64,000 bases of DNA from an uncultured Pseudomonas sp. (GCF_913774235.1 NZ_CAJYDW010000007.1:1-64000), one strand, 5' to 3'. Shown: positions 47,844 through 61,200, numbered from the stretch's first letter. Notes: generated by a model not told the origin, from the letters alone. Made by a program: numbers and translations.

Positions 47844-48887
47844 TCAGGTGGGCTTGGCGATGCGCAGCCAATGGCCGGCGACGTCGAGCATGCGGTTGGC
47901 GAAGCCCCATTCGTTGTCGAACCAGACCAGCAGATTGACCAGCCGGGGGCCGGAGACGCGGGTCTGGCTGCCATCGACGATGGCCGAATGGGGATCGTGG
48001 TTGAAATCGCAGGAGGCGTGGGGCAACTCGGTGTAGTCGATCAGACCCGCCAGCGGCCCGCTCTGGGCGGCGTCACGCAACAGGGTGTTGAGCGCAGGGG
48101 CCGTGGTGTCCTGGCCGACGATGCAGGTGATGTCCAGGCAGGAAACGTTGACCGTGGGTACGCGCACGGCGCGGGCCTGGATGCGGCCGCCAAGCTCCGG
48201 CAGCAGGCGCTCGATCCCCCGGGCCAGGCCGGTCGCCACCGGGATGATCGACTGGAACGCCGAGCGCGTCCGCCGCAGATCTTCGGCATGGTAGGCGTCG
48301 ATCACGGGCTGGTCGTTCATGGCCGAGTGGATCGTGGTGATGGAGACGTACTCCAGACCCAAGGTCTCGTGCAAAAGTTTCAGCACCGGGACGCTGCAGT
48401 TGGTGGTACAGGAAGCATTCGAGACCAGCGTCTCGTCGCCACGCAGACTCAGCTGGTTGACGCCATAGACCACGGTGGCATCCACGTCCGTCTCGCTGGC
48501 CATGGGCTGGGAGAACAGCACCCGCGGGGCACCTGCGGCGAGAAAGCGTCCACCTTCGGCACGGGTGCTGAAGGCACCGGAGCATTCCAGCACCAGGTCG
48601 ACGTCCAGCGCCTGCCAGTCCACCCGCTCGGGTTCGGCCTCGCGGCGGATCTGCAGGGTCTGGTCGCCGATGCGCAGGCGCTCGCCCTCCAGCGCCACCC
48701 GCCCGGGAAAGCGGCCATGGGTGGAATCGAAGCGGGTCAGGTATTCGAGGCTTGGCCGGTCGGCCAGATCGTTGAGCGCGACGATGGTCAGCTCGCTCGC
48801 CGCACCGCGCTCGTGCAGGGCACGCAGGACGCAACGACCGATGCGACCGTAGCCGTTGAGAGCGAGGCGATAGCGGGCAGAACTCAT
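47844..48887 (-). CDS. epd: D-erythrose-4-phosphate dehydrogenase (GAPDH family)
   Basis: NAD-dependent dehydrogenase of the GAPDH family (347 aa) that oxidises erythrose 4-phosphate to 4-phosphoerythronate, the entry to pyridoxal phosphate synthesis. The N-terminal NGYGRIGRCVLRAL binds NAD, the active-site SNASCTTNC contains the catalytic Cys, and WFDNEWGFANRMLD is near the C-terminus. The combination with pgk and fba downstream and the Epd-type residues around the active site (TTIHSAMNDQPV) favour Epd over glycolytic Gap. No tktA lies upstream, unlike P. aeruginosa; nrdHIEF begins there instead. Confidence 0.92.
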   Translation of the reverse strand: MSSARYRLALNGYGRIGRCVLRALHERGAASELTIVALNDLADRPSLEYLTRFDSTHGRFPGRVALEGERLRIGDQTLQIRREAEPERVDWQALDVDLVLECSGAFSTRAEGGRFLAAGAPRVLFSQPMASETDVDATVVYGVNQLSLRGDETLVSNASCTTNCSVPVLKLLHETLGLEYVSITTIHSAMNDQPVIDAYHAEDLRRTRSAFQSIIPVATGLARGIERLLPELGGRIQARAVRVPTVNVSCLDITCIVGQDTTAPALNTLLRDAAQSGPLAGLIDYTELPHASCDFNHDPHSAIVDGSQTRVSGPRLVNLLVWFDNEWGFANRMLDVAGHWLRIAKPT

Positions 48888-49361
48888 GCGAAGACGGACT
48901 CAAGCGCTAGCGAAAGGCCGATTATGCGGGCGTTCGGCGACGAATGGGAGTCGCCGCGGTAGCCGGCTTGCCGTTCTCACTACAAAAAGGTGCCCGCCTT
49001 GGCAGACGGAAGAAATTTATGCCGTCTGGCTTGGGGCAGCTGCGGTATCGGCGAAAGGTCGCGGTCTGCGGTGGAAGGGCCGGAGGTAGTACAAAGACCT
49101 TCAGGACTACTTCCCGGCATGCCGCGACAGGCGCCGCCTCGCCTGGATAAAGGGTCATCCAAGGGTGATAGACCAGAGCCATGACCTGGATCAAAAACCC
49201 TATTGATTGTGGTGTAGAAACGAAAAAGCACTATATGTAGTATTTGTGTCGAACTTGAGGCCCAAGTCGAACTCAAAGAAAAGGACCCGCGCCGCGCTGG
49301 CAAACACCGCTTGGCGAGAGGCTTTTCCTTTGCGTTCGCCCACTACGGACAGGAGTCAGCC
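48888..49361. other. 474-bp divergent intergenic region between epd and nrdH
   Basis: Holds the nrd promoter with two NrdR-like boxes (49197-49243) and the start region of the epd transcript. Open frames within it have no conserved sequence and no start/RBS support, so none is called. Confidence 0.5.
49197..49243. promoter_or_regulatory. Two NrdR-box-like sites upstream of nrdHIEF
   Basis: Box 2, GCACTATATGTAGTAT (49228-49243), is close to the NrdR consensus ACACWATATATWGTGT. Box 1, ACCCTATTGATTGTGG (49197-49212), is a weaker match. Their first positions are exactly 31 bp apart, the usual three-helical-turn spacing of tandem NrdR boxes. A plausible -35/-10 pair (TTGTGG at 49207 and ACTATA at 49230, 17 bp apart) lies within them, consistent with repression by NrdR when dATP is abundant. 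The boxes start 165 bp before nrdH. Confidence 0.7.
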
Positions 49362-49586
49362 ATGACCATCACCATCTATAGCAAGCCCGCCTGCGTGCAG
49401 TGCAACGCCACCTACCGCGCCCTGGATCGCCAGGGGATCGCCTACCAGGTGGTGGACATCGAGCAGGACGCCCAGGCGCGCCAGACCGTGGAATCCCTGG
49501 GCTATCGCCAGGTGCCGGTGGTGGTGGCCGGTGACGACCACTGGGCCGGCTTCCGCCCGGACAAGCTTGGCCAATTGGTGGCCTGA
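49362..49586 (+). CDS. nrdH: Glutaredoxin-like protein NrdH
   Basis: A 74-residue thioredoxin-fold electron donor for the class Ib ribonucleotide reductase NrdEF. The active site CVQC (Cys11, Cys14) and the C-terminal WAGFRPDKLGQL, typical of NrdH, are present. ATG 49362 has CAGGAG upstream. It is the first gene of the nrdHIEF operon. Confidence 0.95.
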   Translation: MTITIYSKPACVQCNATYRALDRQGIAYQVVDIEQDAQARQTVESLGYRQVPVVVAGDDHWAGFRPDKLGQLVA

Positions 49587-49598
49587 GGCGCTCAGATC

Positions 49599-49984
49599 AT
49601 GGGCGAGCTGCTGTATTTCTCCAGCACCTCGGAGAACACCCACAGATTCGTCGAGAAACTCGGCCTGCCGGCGCGGCGCATCCCCCAGGATCCCGCCGCC
49701 GAACCGCTCAAGGCCCGCGAGCCCTACATACTAGTGCTGCCCACCTACGGCGGCGGTGGCAGCAAGGGTGCGGTGCCCAAGCCGGTGATCCACTTTCTCA
49801 ACGATCCGCATAACCGCGCCCTGATCCGTGGCGTCATCGCCGCGGGCAATACCAATTTCGGCGAGGGTTACTGCCTGGGCGGACGCATCGTCGCCCAGAA
49901 GTGCGCGGTACCCCTGCTCTACCAATTCGAATTGCTCGGCACGACGGAGGACGTCGACCGGGTGCGCACGGGAGTGAACGACTT

Positions 49985-50003
<19 letters not shown>
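49599..50003 (+). CDS. nrdI: Flavodoxin-like protein NrdI
   Basis: A 134-residue flavodoxin that generates the Mn(III)2-tyrosyl radical in NrdF. The N-terminal [18 protein letters not shown] is the FMN phosphate-binding loop, followed by [10 protein letters not shown] and [13 protein letters not shown]. The gene lies 12 bp after nrdH and its end overlaps the start of nrdE by 19 bp, so translation is coupled. Confidence 0.95.
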
Positions 50004-53117
<3,114 letters not shown>

Positions 53118-53134
53118 TTTGGTCGGTGCAAGGC

Positions 53135-53200
53135 AATCGCGGCCATGGGCCGCTCCTACAGGCACGGACGCCTCTGTAGGAGCGGCCCATGGCCGCGATC
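53135..53200. repeat. REP-type palindrome (copy 3 of 3)
   Basis: Two inverted GCGGCCATGGGCCGCTCCTAC-type units separated by a short loop, 17 bp after nrdF. Nearly identical to 14487-14551 and very similar to 6185-6250. May help end or stabilise the nrd transcript. Confidence 0.85.
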
Positions 53201-53276
53201 AAACCTATAGACCCACTTCAGCGACCCTGTCCGAAAACGGCCAGTCACCCCTCCCCGGCGGTGCTAACCTGCCGCC

Positions 53277-54812
53277 ATGAACGCCTTCCCCGACATTCCC
53301 GCCTTCGAACGCGCCCGCCTGGCGCGGGACCCGCGCTTCGACGGCCTGTTCTACACCGCGGTGCTCACCACCGGCATCTATTGCCGGCCGGTGTGCCCGG
53401 CGCAACCGCCGCGGCCGGAGAACGTCAGCTACTACCCCAGCGCCGCGGCCGCCGAAGCCGCCGGCTATCGGCCTTGCCTCAGATGCCGCCCGGAACTCTC
53501 CCCTGCCGGCGGCCATTGGCAACGCGGCGACGCCACCCTGGCCCGTGCCCTGCGCTTGATGGACGAAGGCCTGGACGATGGCGGCCTGCCCGCCCTCGCC
53601 GCCCGCCTCGACCTCGGCGAACGCCAGCTGCGCCGGCTGTTCGTCGAGCGCCTGGGCGCCGCGCCCCTGGCGGTGCTCACCACCCGCCGCCTGCTGTTCG
53701 CCAAGCAATTGCTCAGCGAGACGCGGCTACCCATCACCGAGGTAGCCCTGGCCGCCGGCTTCGGCAGTCTGCGACGCTTCAACGATGCCTTCCGCGGCGC
53801 CTATGGCCTGGCCCCCAGCCAGCTACGCAAGGGCCAGGTCGCGGCCTCGCCGGTGCTGGTCCTGCGCCTGGCCTATCGTCCGCCCTACGACTTCGGCGCC
53901 CAGCTGGACTTCCTCCGCGGCCATGCCCTGCCCGGCGTCGAGGTACTGGACGACACCAGCTACGCCAGAGTGATCGGCACCCCCGAGCAGCCGGGCTGGC
54001 TGCGCGTCTCGGCCTGGGATGCCGACACCCCGGCACTACGCCTGGAGCTGCACGGCGCCACCCCCGGCGAACTGCAGGCGGCGGTAGCCCGCATCCGCCG
54101 CATGTTCGATCTGGACGCCGATCCCGAAGCCATCGGCCAGGGCCTCGCCGTCGATCCGACCCTGGCCGAATTGGTGGCCCGGCGCCCCGGCCTGCGCCTA
54201 CCCAGCGGCTGGGACGGCTTCGAGATCGCCGTGCGCGCCGTCATCGGCCAACAGGTCAGCGTGGTGGCCGCCACCACCATGACCGCCCGGGTGGTGCAGC
54301 GCTTCGGGCGACCCTGGGGCGAACCCGCCTGCGATGCCAGTCGCCCACCGGCGGGCCTGCACCACTTCTTTCCCACGGTAGAGGCCCTGGCCGACGCCGC
54401 CCTGGAAGAGCTCACCGGCCTCGGCCTGATTCGTGCCCGCGCCGGCACCCTGGGCACCGTAGCCCGGGCCCTGCGCGCCGGCGAGGTGGATTTCGACACC
54501 GGCCGCACCCTGGACGATTTCGCCCGGCGCTGGATCGCCCTCAAGGGCATCGGCCCCTGGACCGCCCAGTACATCGCCCTGCGCGCCCTGGCCCATCCCG
54601 ACGCCTGCCCAGTGGAAGACCTGGTGCTGCAGAAGCGCCTAGCGCCACCGGGCGAACGCCTGACCGCCAAGGCGCTCCATGCCCGCGCCGAAGCCTGGCG
54701 GCCCTGGCGCGCCTACGGGGTGATGCAGGTCTGGCGCGAAGCCACCTGGAAGGCGCCCGCCGACGCTCCCGCCGAACCCGTCCCCACGCGCCTCGCCAAG
54801 GAGTCGCCGTGA
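53277..54812 (+). CDS. Ada-AlkA fusion: methyl-responsive regulator with DNA-3-methyladenine glycosylase domain
   Basis: A 511-residue three-part protein. The Ada N-terminal domain (about 10-75) has four zinc-binding Cys (Cys36, Cys40, Cys67, Cys70; GIYCRPVCPA ... YRPCLRC), with Cys36 as likely methyl acceptor. An AraC-type helix-turn-helix (about 85-180; EVALAAGFGSLRRFNDAFRG) follows, then an AlkA base-excision domain (about 195-495) with the HhH segment LKGIGPWTAQYIALRAL and the downstream catalytic Asp in VEDLVLQ. It should both activate alkylation-repair genes and excise methylated bases. It lies just upstream of, and overlaps by one base, the O6-methylguanine methyltransferase gene. A separate Ada methyltransferase domain for O6-alkylguanine is not part of this protein. 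Confidence 0.92.
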   Translation: MNAFPDIPAFERARLARDPRFDGLFYTAVLTTGIYCRPVCPAQPPRPENVSYYPSAAAAEAAGYRPCLRCRPELSPAGGHWQRGDATLARALRLMDEGLDDGGLPALAARLDLGERQLRRLFVERLGAAPLAVLTTRRLLFAKQLLSETRLPITEVALAAGFGSLRRFNDAFRGAYGLAPSQLRKGQVAASPVLVLRLAYRPPYDFGAQLDFLRGHALPGVEVLDDTSYARVIGTPEQPGWLRVSAWDADTPALRLELHGATPGELQAAVARIRRMFDLDADPEAIGQGLAVDPTLAELVARRPGLRLPSGWDGFEIAVRAVIGQQVSVVAATTMTARVVQRFGRPWGEPACDASRPPAGLHHFFPTVEALADAALEELTGLGLIRARAGTLGTVARALRAGEVDFDTGRTLDDFARRWIALKGIGPWTAQYIALRALAHPDACPVEDLVLQKRLAPPGERLTAKALHARAEAWRPWRAYGVMQVWREATWKAPADAPAEPVPTRLAKESP

Positions 54813-55318
54813 TGATCGCCTACTGCCTGCTAGACAGCCCCATCGGCCCCCTCACCCTGGCCGCCGACGACAGCGGTCTGCGCGTGGTGGAATTCCCCGA
54901 GAATCGTCATCCGGCCAAGCGTGACGCGAGTTGGGTCCAAGCCGAGCATCCCGTGCTGGCCGAGACACGACGCCAACTCGGCGAGTATTTCGCCGGACGC
55001 CGCCGGACCTTCGACCTGCCCCTGGCGCCGCGCGGCACGCCCTTCCAGCTGGACGTCTGGCGCGCCCTGGCCGAGATCCCCCACGGCCAGACCTGGAGCT
55101 ACGGCCGGCTGGCGACCCATCTCGGCCGCCCCCAGGCGATGCGCGCGGTGGGCGCTGCCAATGGCCGCAATCCCTTGCCCATCGTGCTGCCCTGCCACCG
55201 GGTAATCGGTGCCTCCGGCGCCCTCACCGGTTTCGGCGGCGGTCTGCCGACCAAACAATTCCTGCTGGAACTGGAAGGCGCCCTGCCGCCCGCACGCGAC
55301 CTCTTCACCGCGCTCTAG
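54812..55318 (+). CDS. ogt: Methylated-DNA--protein-cysteine methyltransferase
   Basis: Suicide repair protein of 168 residues that removes O6-alkyl groups from guanine. The active-site PCHRVIG with its acceptor Cys, the HTH segment SYGRLATHLGRPQAMRAVG and the terminal GFGGGLPTKQFLLELEG are typical. The ATG at 54812 overlaps the last base of the Ada-AlkA stop; GTG at 54809 is in frame just before. The tight coupling suggests a joint alkylation-response operon. Confidence 0.94.
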   Translation: MIAYCLLDSPIGPLTLAADDSGLRVVEFPENRHPAKRDASWVQAEHPVLAETRRQLGEYFAGRRRTFDLPLAPRGTPFQLDVWRALAEIPHGQTWSYGRLATHLGRPQAMRAVGAANGRNPLPIVLPCHRVIGASGALTGFGGGLPTKQFLLELEGALPPARDLFTAL

Positions 55319-55436
55319 CGCGGGATTGCGCAAGAATTCGCCTGTGAAACCGCTCTAAAATGCGGGATACAGCGCTTGAGCCAGCGCACAGCCGCCGAAC
55401 AAAATCCGGGCTTTCAATTCGCAAGGACGCGATGCG

Positions 55437-57485
55437 ATGTTCAGCCCGGCCAATGCCCCGCAATTCACCCTGACGCTGGAAGGCGTCGCCCACGACTTCC
55501 AGATCCTCGCCTTCGACGGCACCGAGGCCATCGGCCAGCCCTATCGCTTCCAACTCGAACTGGTGAGCGAAAGATCGGACTGGCCGCTGGAACAGTTGCT
55601 GCATCGCCGCGCCTTCCTCAGCCTGGCCGCCGACGGCACCGGCATCCATGGCCAGGTGGCCGCCGTCGCCCAGGGCGATTCCGGCCAGCGTCTCACCCGC
55701 TATCGCCTCGACCTGGTGCCGCGGCTCGCCTACCTCGCCCATCGCGTCAGTTCGCGGATCTTCCAGCAGCGCAGCGTGCCGCAGATCCTCGCCCAGCTCC
55801 TCGAAGAACACGGCATCCTCGAAGGCGACCACAGATTCGTCCTCGGTCCCACGGTCTATCCGCCACGCGACTACTGCGTGCAATACGGCGAAAGCGATCT
55901 CGCCTTCCTCAATCGCCTGTGCGAGGAGGAAGGCCTGCACTATCACCACGAACACCGCCCCGACGGCCATGTGCTGGTGTTCGGCGATGACGCCACCGGC
56001 TTTCCCCGCCTGGGCGCCACCCGCTACCTGCCCGGCAGCGGCCTGGTGGCGGACGAACCCGTGGTCCGACGCTTCGACGTCGCCCTGCAGACCCGCAGCA
56101 GTGCCGCCACCCTGCGCGATCACGACTGCCTGCAACCGCGCCTGCGGCTGGAAAGCAGCGCCCAGGCCCGCATCCAACCCGCACTGGAACACTACGGCTT
56201 CCCCGGTCGCTTCACCGACCGTGACACCGGCCAGCGCCTGAGCAATAGACGCCTGGAAAGCCTCAGGGCCGACGCCCACCAGGCCAGGGGCACGAGCGAT
56301 CAGCCGCGCCTGGTCAGCGGCCACTTCCTGCCGCTGGAGCACCACCCCCGCGCCGACTGGAACCAGCTCTGGCTGCTGACCGAGCTCCACCACCAGGGGC
56401 GCCAACCCCAGGTGCTCGAAGAGAGCATCACCAGCGACGACCGGCGGGAGCCGGACGACGGCTTCCGCCAGGGCTATCGCAACACCTTCGTCGCCCGTCC
56501 CTGGACTGTGCCCTTCCGCCTGCCGCTACGCCATCCCAAGCCACGGCTGTTCGGCGCCCAAAGCGCCGTGGTCACCGGACCGGCCGGTGAAGAGATCCAC
56601 TGCGACGCCCTCGGCCGGGTCAAGGTGCAGTTCCACTGGGATCGCGAAGGCCAGGCGGACGAGCGCACCAGTTGCTGGCTGCGGGTCGCCAGCGGCTGGG
56701 CCGGCAACGGCTACGGCGCCCTGGCCGTGCCGCGCATCGGCATGGAGGTACTGGTGGGCTTTCTCGAAGGGGACCCCGACCAGCCTCTGGTCACTGGCTG
56801 CCTGTACCACGCCGAGCATCGTCCGCCGCTGGAACTGCCCAAGGACAAGACCCGCAGCAGCTTCAAGAGTCTGAGCAGCCCCGGCGGTGGCGGCTACAAC
56901 GAACTGCGCATCGAGGATCGTCAGGGCCAGGAGGAGATCCATATCCACGCCCAGCGCGACTGGGACGAGCGCATCGGCCACGATCATCGCAGCGAGATCG
57001 GCCACGAGCGCCATCAGCGCATCCGCGCCAACAGCTACAGCGAATTCCACGCCGAGGAGCACCGCATCACTCACGGCGAACGCCGTACCGAGGTGCGCGC
57101 CGACGACCACCTGAGCATCGCCGACAGCCAGCACCTGCGCCTGGGCACCAGCCAATTCGTCGAGGCCGGCAGCGAGATCCACCTCTATGCCGGCCAGAAG
57201 GTCGTCCTCGAAGCCGGCGCCAGCCTGACCCTCAAGGCCGGCGGCAGCTTCGTCACCCTGGATGCCGGCGGCCTCACCCTGGTCGGGCCGAACATCACCC
57301 TCAACAGCGGCGGCAGCCCAGGCAGCGGCAAGGCTGCCGCGCCCCTGTTGCCCGGTATCGCCCAGGCGGTGGTCGACGGCCAGGCAGGTGCCCTGCTGAG
57401 TCCGGCCCAGATCAACACCTTCCAGCGCAGCGCGGCCTTCTGCGAGGAGTGCCAGCCCTGCAAGGACGGCCACTGTGAACTCTGA
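55437..57485 (+). CDS. vgrG: Type VI secretion spike protein VgrG
   Basis: A 682-residue spike protein. The N-terminal gp27-like domain (about 1-360; FQILAFDGTEAIGQPYRFQLELVSE, YPPRDYCVQYGESDLAFLNRLCEEEGLHYHHEH) is followed by the gp5-like OB fold (about 375-480; GRVKVQFHWDREGQADE, SCWLRVASGWAGNGYGALAVPRIGMEVLV, VGFLEGDPDQPLVTG) and a beta-helical stalk with DUF2345-like repeats to about 640. The tail is short and cysteine-rich (CEECQPCKDGHCEL), not a fused effector. No T6SS structural genes are in the window, so this is an orphan VgrG island. Its stop overlaps the adaptor gene by 11 bp. Confidence 0.95.
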   Translation: MFSPANAPQFTLTLEGVAHDFQILAFDGTEAIGQPYRFQLELVSERSDWPLEQLLHRRAFLSLAADGTGIHGQVAAVAQGDSGQRLTRYRLDLVPRLAYLAHRVSSRIFQQRSVPQILAQLLEEHGILEGDHRFVLGPTVYPPRDYCVQYGESDLAFLNRLCEEEGLHYHHEHRPDGHVLVFGDDATGFPRLGATRYLPGSGLVADEPVVRRFDVALQTRSSAATLRDHDCLQPRLRLESSAQARIQPALEHYGFPGRFTDRDTGQRLSNRRLESLRADAHQARGTSDQPRLVSGHFLPLEHHPRADWNQLWLLTELHHQGRQPQVLEESITSDDRREPDDGFRQGYRNTFVARPWTVPFRLPLRHPKPRLFGAQSAVVTGPAGEEIHCDALGRVKVQFHWDREGQADERTSCWLRVASGWAGNGYGALAVPRIGMEVLVGFLEGDPDQPLVTGCLYHAEHRPPLELPKDKTRSSFKSLSSPGGGGYNELRIEDRQGQEEIHIHAQRDWDERIGHDHRSEIGHERHQRIRANSYSEFHAEEHRITHGERRTEVRADDHLSIADSQHLRLGTSQFVEAGSEIHLYAGQKVVLEAGASLTLKAGGSFVTLDAGGLTLVGPNITLNSGGSPGSGKAAAPLLPGIAQAVVDGQAGALLSPAQINTFQRSAAFCEECQPCKDGHCEL

Positions 57486-58218
57486 GCCGCTGTCTCCCCG
57501 CCAATGGCTGGCCGCCCAGCCGCTGATCCCGGGCCAGCGGCTCTACGCCGTGTTGGGCAATGCCAGCCCCGCTGCGCCGCTCAGGCACTACTACCAGCGC
57601 AGTCCGGTCGCCGACGCCCTGCCCCTGTGGCAGGGCACGCCCTACGCCCGCTGGCAGGCGATCATGCCGTACCTCGCCCCCCTCGCCCCGGACGATCCCT
57701 TCCTCGACTGGATCGCGGAGCAGGCCGCAGGCGACTGGGGCTGGCTGGCGGTGTCGGCGCAGCCCCAGGCCCTGATCCAGGCGCACCTGCGCAGCCTCAC
57801 CCAGGTGTGGCTACCCGATGGCCAGGCGACCTTCTTTCGCTTCTGGGACGGTCGCCACCTGCTACCGCTGCTGCGTCACCTCGGCGAGGCCTTCGCGCCG
57901 GTGTTGCCGGTCTTCACCCGCTACCTGATCCAGGGCACCGCCCTCGCCCTGCCTACCGTGGACGCGGGTCCCGCGCGGGACTTTCCCTGGTGGCAGGTCC
58001 CGGCCGACCTCCTGGAGAGACTGGCCGCCGCCGATCCCACCACCCTGGTCGACAACCTCCTGCAGTGGCTCAAGCAGGAGGAAGCCCCGCTGTATTACCA
58101 GTTACCCGCCGCCAACCTGCGCCTCAAGATCGACCGTTTCGTCCGCCAGGTCACGCCTGCGAACGCCCGCGATCCCCAGCTGCTCAAGGCCTTTCTCATG
58201 GATGAGTTCGCTCGATGA
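57475..58218 (+). CDS. T6SS adaptor/chaperone (DUF4123, Tap/TEC family)
   Basis: A 247-residue protein that in other systems binds both VgrG and its cargo effector to load it on the spike. DUF4123 occupies about residues 15-145 (LYAVLGNASPAAPLRHYYQRS ... LAVSAQPQALIQAHLRSL ... FFRFWDGRHLLPLL). The start codon is GTG at 57475, overlapping the vgrG stop region by 11 bp. Its end overlaps the rhs gene start by 4 bp (ATGA), so vgrG, the adaptor and rhs are translationally coupled. Confidence 0.88.
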   Translation: MNSEPLSPRQWLAAQPLIPGQRLYAVLGNASPAAPLRHYYQRSPVADALPLWQGTPYARWQAIMPYLAPLAPDDPFLDWIAEQAAGDWGWLAVSAQPQALIQAHLRSLTQVWLPDGQATFFRFWDGRHLLPLLRHLGEAFAPVLPVFTRYLIQGTALALPTVDAGPARDFPWWQVPADLLERLAAADPTTLVDNLLQWLKQEEAPLYYQLPAANLRLKIDRFVRQVTPANARDPQLLKAFLMDEFAR

Positions 58219-61200
58219 CCACCCCGCTTCCACCGCTGGGCACCCTGCCCATCACCCTCGACCTCGCCCAGCCGGACATCCGCACGGTCCTGCAGGACTT
58301 CCGTACCTGCCTGGTCGACTACCGCGGTTTCGCCGAGGCCTGGTACGGCGGGGTGCTGGACGTCGAACAAACATTCACCGTGGGCGAGGAAGTCGTCACC
58401 CGCGACAAGGACAGCAAGGGCCAGGTCAGCCTCTACGCCACCTGCCCGGTCGACGGCAAGCTGACCCTCATCCACTGCTTCGACGCGGCGCGCTTCGTGC
58501 CCATCGGCAATACCCCGGTCAGCATCGTCCCGGTGAACGAGGGCCGCGGCCCCCGGCGCAGTGGTGCGGTCGCGGCGGGCGCCGCCCAGAGCGCCGTCAT
58601 CGGTGCCGACGGCACCCATACCTTCGCCGGCTGTACGCCTTACCAGCGCTATCGAGTCACCTTCTTTCCCAACGTCACCAGCGCCCATCTGGAGACCCTC
58701 TACGGCTCCTACCAGGGCGTGATCGACGATCTCCAGGCCTGGCTGCAGCAGGAGTGGACGCAGAAGCACCAGCCCTCCTGGGCGACCTATCGCAGCGCCA
58801 GCGCCGGCGGCAAGGTCGGCTTGCAGCTGGAAGCCGCCTGGAAAGGCCTGCTGCGCTCCATCATCAATCTCTGGGACGACCTCACCCAGTTGTTCGAGGT
58901 CATCGCCCACCCGCGCAAGCACCTGGAGAAGCTCCGCGAGCTGCTCGATCCCCAGGCCCTGGAACAGCTCTACAGCGCGGGCAAGGACAAGCTGCATACC
59001 GCCCTGCTCATCGCCGGCGACGAGCCGCTGCTATGGATCTTCCTCTGTGCCCTGGTCGCCTGGGTCAAGCTGCTGCCGCCCACCACCGCCGCCGAGGTCG
59101 TTGGCGCCCTCACCGGTGAGGTGCTGCTCAATGTGCTGATCGGCGTCGTGCTCACCGGCGGTATCGGCCTCGCCGTGCGCCTCGGTGGCAAGGTGGCGCG
59201 GGTCGCCGCCGGTGGTCGCGCCCTGGGCCTGATCCAGGAACTCGCCGAAGCCCTGATGCAGCGCTGCGCCCGTCACGCCAAACCCCACAGCGAAGCCGCC
59301 AAGCCGATCCTGGCCCAGGGTAGCGCCAGCCTGGACGCCGCGCGCAAGGCCACCGTGGAACTGCGCAACGGCGCCGCGGTGGAGCAGATCCGCGCCGATG
59401 CCGCGCCCTATGCCCGCGGCAAGAGCCGCAAGGCCACCCGCCTCAGCCAGGAGCCGCAGGTGGACGACGTCTCCACCCCGGCGCGCACCCCCAGCGGCAA
59501 GCCCGCCGAACCGGCCGCCCTGACCTGCACCGACGGCTGCCCGGTGTCCATGGTGACCGGCGAGGAACTGCTCACCCTCACCGATGCCGAGCTGGACGGC
59601 CCCCTGCCCTTCGCCTGGACCCGCCTCTACCGCAGCAGCGCCTGCGACAGCGACCTGGGGCTGGGACCCGGCTGGAGTCACGCCCTGGCCCATCGCCTGG
59701 AGCGCCAGGGCGAGCAGCTGATCTGGACCGACCAGGAGAATCGCCGCACCGCCTTTCCGCTGCCCAGCCAGCAGCGGCCGGCCATCCGCAACCGCCTGGC
59801 CCGCGCCGCCCTCTACCTCGGCGAGCAGCCGGACGAACTCATCCTCGCCCAGGCCGGCGAGAGTCCGCGCTTCTATCATTTCCGCCGCCTCGAACTGGTC
59901 GCCATCAGCGACGCCTACGGCAATCGGCTGAGCGTCGAGCGCAACGCCCAGGGCCGCATCCAGCGCCTGAGCAACGGCCTGCGCGCCCTGCGCCTGGACT
60001 ATCAGCAGGGCCGTATTGCCGCCGTGGACTACCAGGTGCGCCAGCCGGGCGACCACCACGAAGCCTCCTGGCAGACCCTGCAGACCCTGGTGCGCTATCG
60101 CTACGCCGCCAATGGCCAGTTGCTGGCCGCCAGCAATGCCCTGGACGAAACCGAGCGCTATACCTACGACGAGCGTCACGTCATCCTCGAACGCCACCTG
60201 GCGGGTGGTGCGGCCTTTTTCTGGGAATGGCAGGGCGAAGGCCGCGACGCCCGCTGCGTGCGCCACTGGTCCAGCATCGGCCAACTGGACAGCCGCTATC
60301 TCTGGAGTGACGACGGCTCCGTCCAAGTCACCTTCAGTGACGGCAGCCAGCAGCACTACCGCCACGACGCCAACGCCCGCCTGGTGCGCCAGGTCGACCC
60401 GGACGGCGCGGAAACCCTGAAGACCTACGATGCCCAGGGCCAACTGCTCAGCGAGCGCGATCCCCTCGGCGCCCTCGTCCGCTACGAATACGACGCCGCC
60501 GGCCAATTGCTCGCGCGCTATCCGGCCCAGGACGAGCCGACCTACTACAGCTACTGCGACGGGCAGTTGCACAGCCTGGTCCGCGGCGATGCCACCTGGC
60601 GTTTCGAACACAACGCTCAGGGCGATCTCACCGCCCGCACCGATCCGGACGGTCACACCACCCGCTATCGCTACACCGCCCAGGGTCGCCTCGCCGTCAT
60701 CGAGCATCCCGATGGCAGCCGCCACAGCTTCACCTGGAACCTCGCCGGCCAGCTCATCGAAGAGCAACTGCCCGACGGCGGCCTGCGGCGTTATCGCTAC
60801 GACGCCCTCGGCCGTCAGACCTATCGCCAGCAGGAAAACGGCGCCGTCACCCACTACGAGTGGGACGCCCTCGGCCGCCTGCGTCAACTCAGGCTCCCCG
60901 GCGGCGCCAGCCGCGCCTTCAGCTACAACGCCTACGGCAAGGTCACCGCCGAACGTGACGAACTCGGACGGGTGACGCGCTACGAATACGACGATGGCCT
61001 GCACTTGGTCACCCGCCGTCTCAATCCGGACGGCAGCGCCCTGAGCTATCGCTACGACCACGCCCGCCTGCTGCTCACCGACATCGAGAACGAGCGCGGC
61101 GAACACTACCGCCTGGACTACCACCCCAACGGCCTGATACGCAGCGAAACCGGTTTCGACGGCCGCACCTGCAGCTACGCCTACGACCTCGCCGGCAACC

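Noticed and set aside
55319..55436. Sigma70 promoter for vgrG (TTGCGC ... TAAAAT)
   Set aside because: The spacing between the two elements is 24 bp, too long for a standard promoter, so none is annotated.
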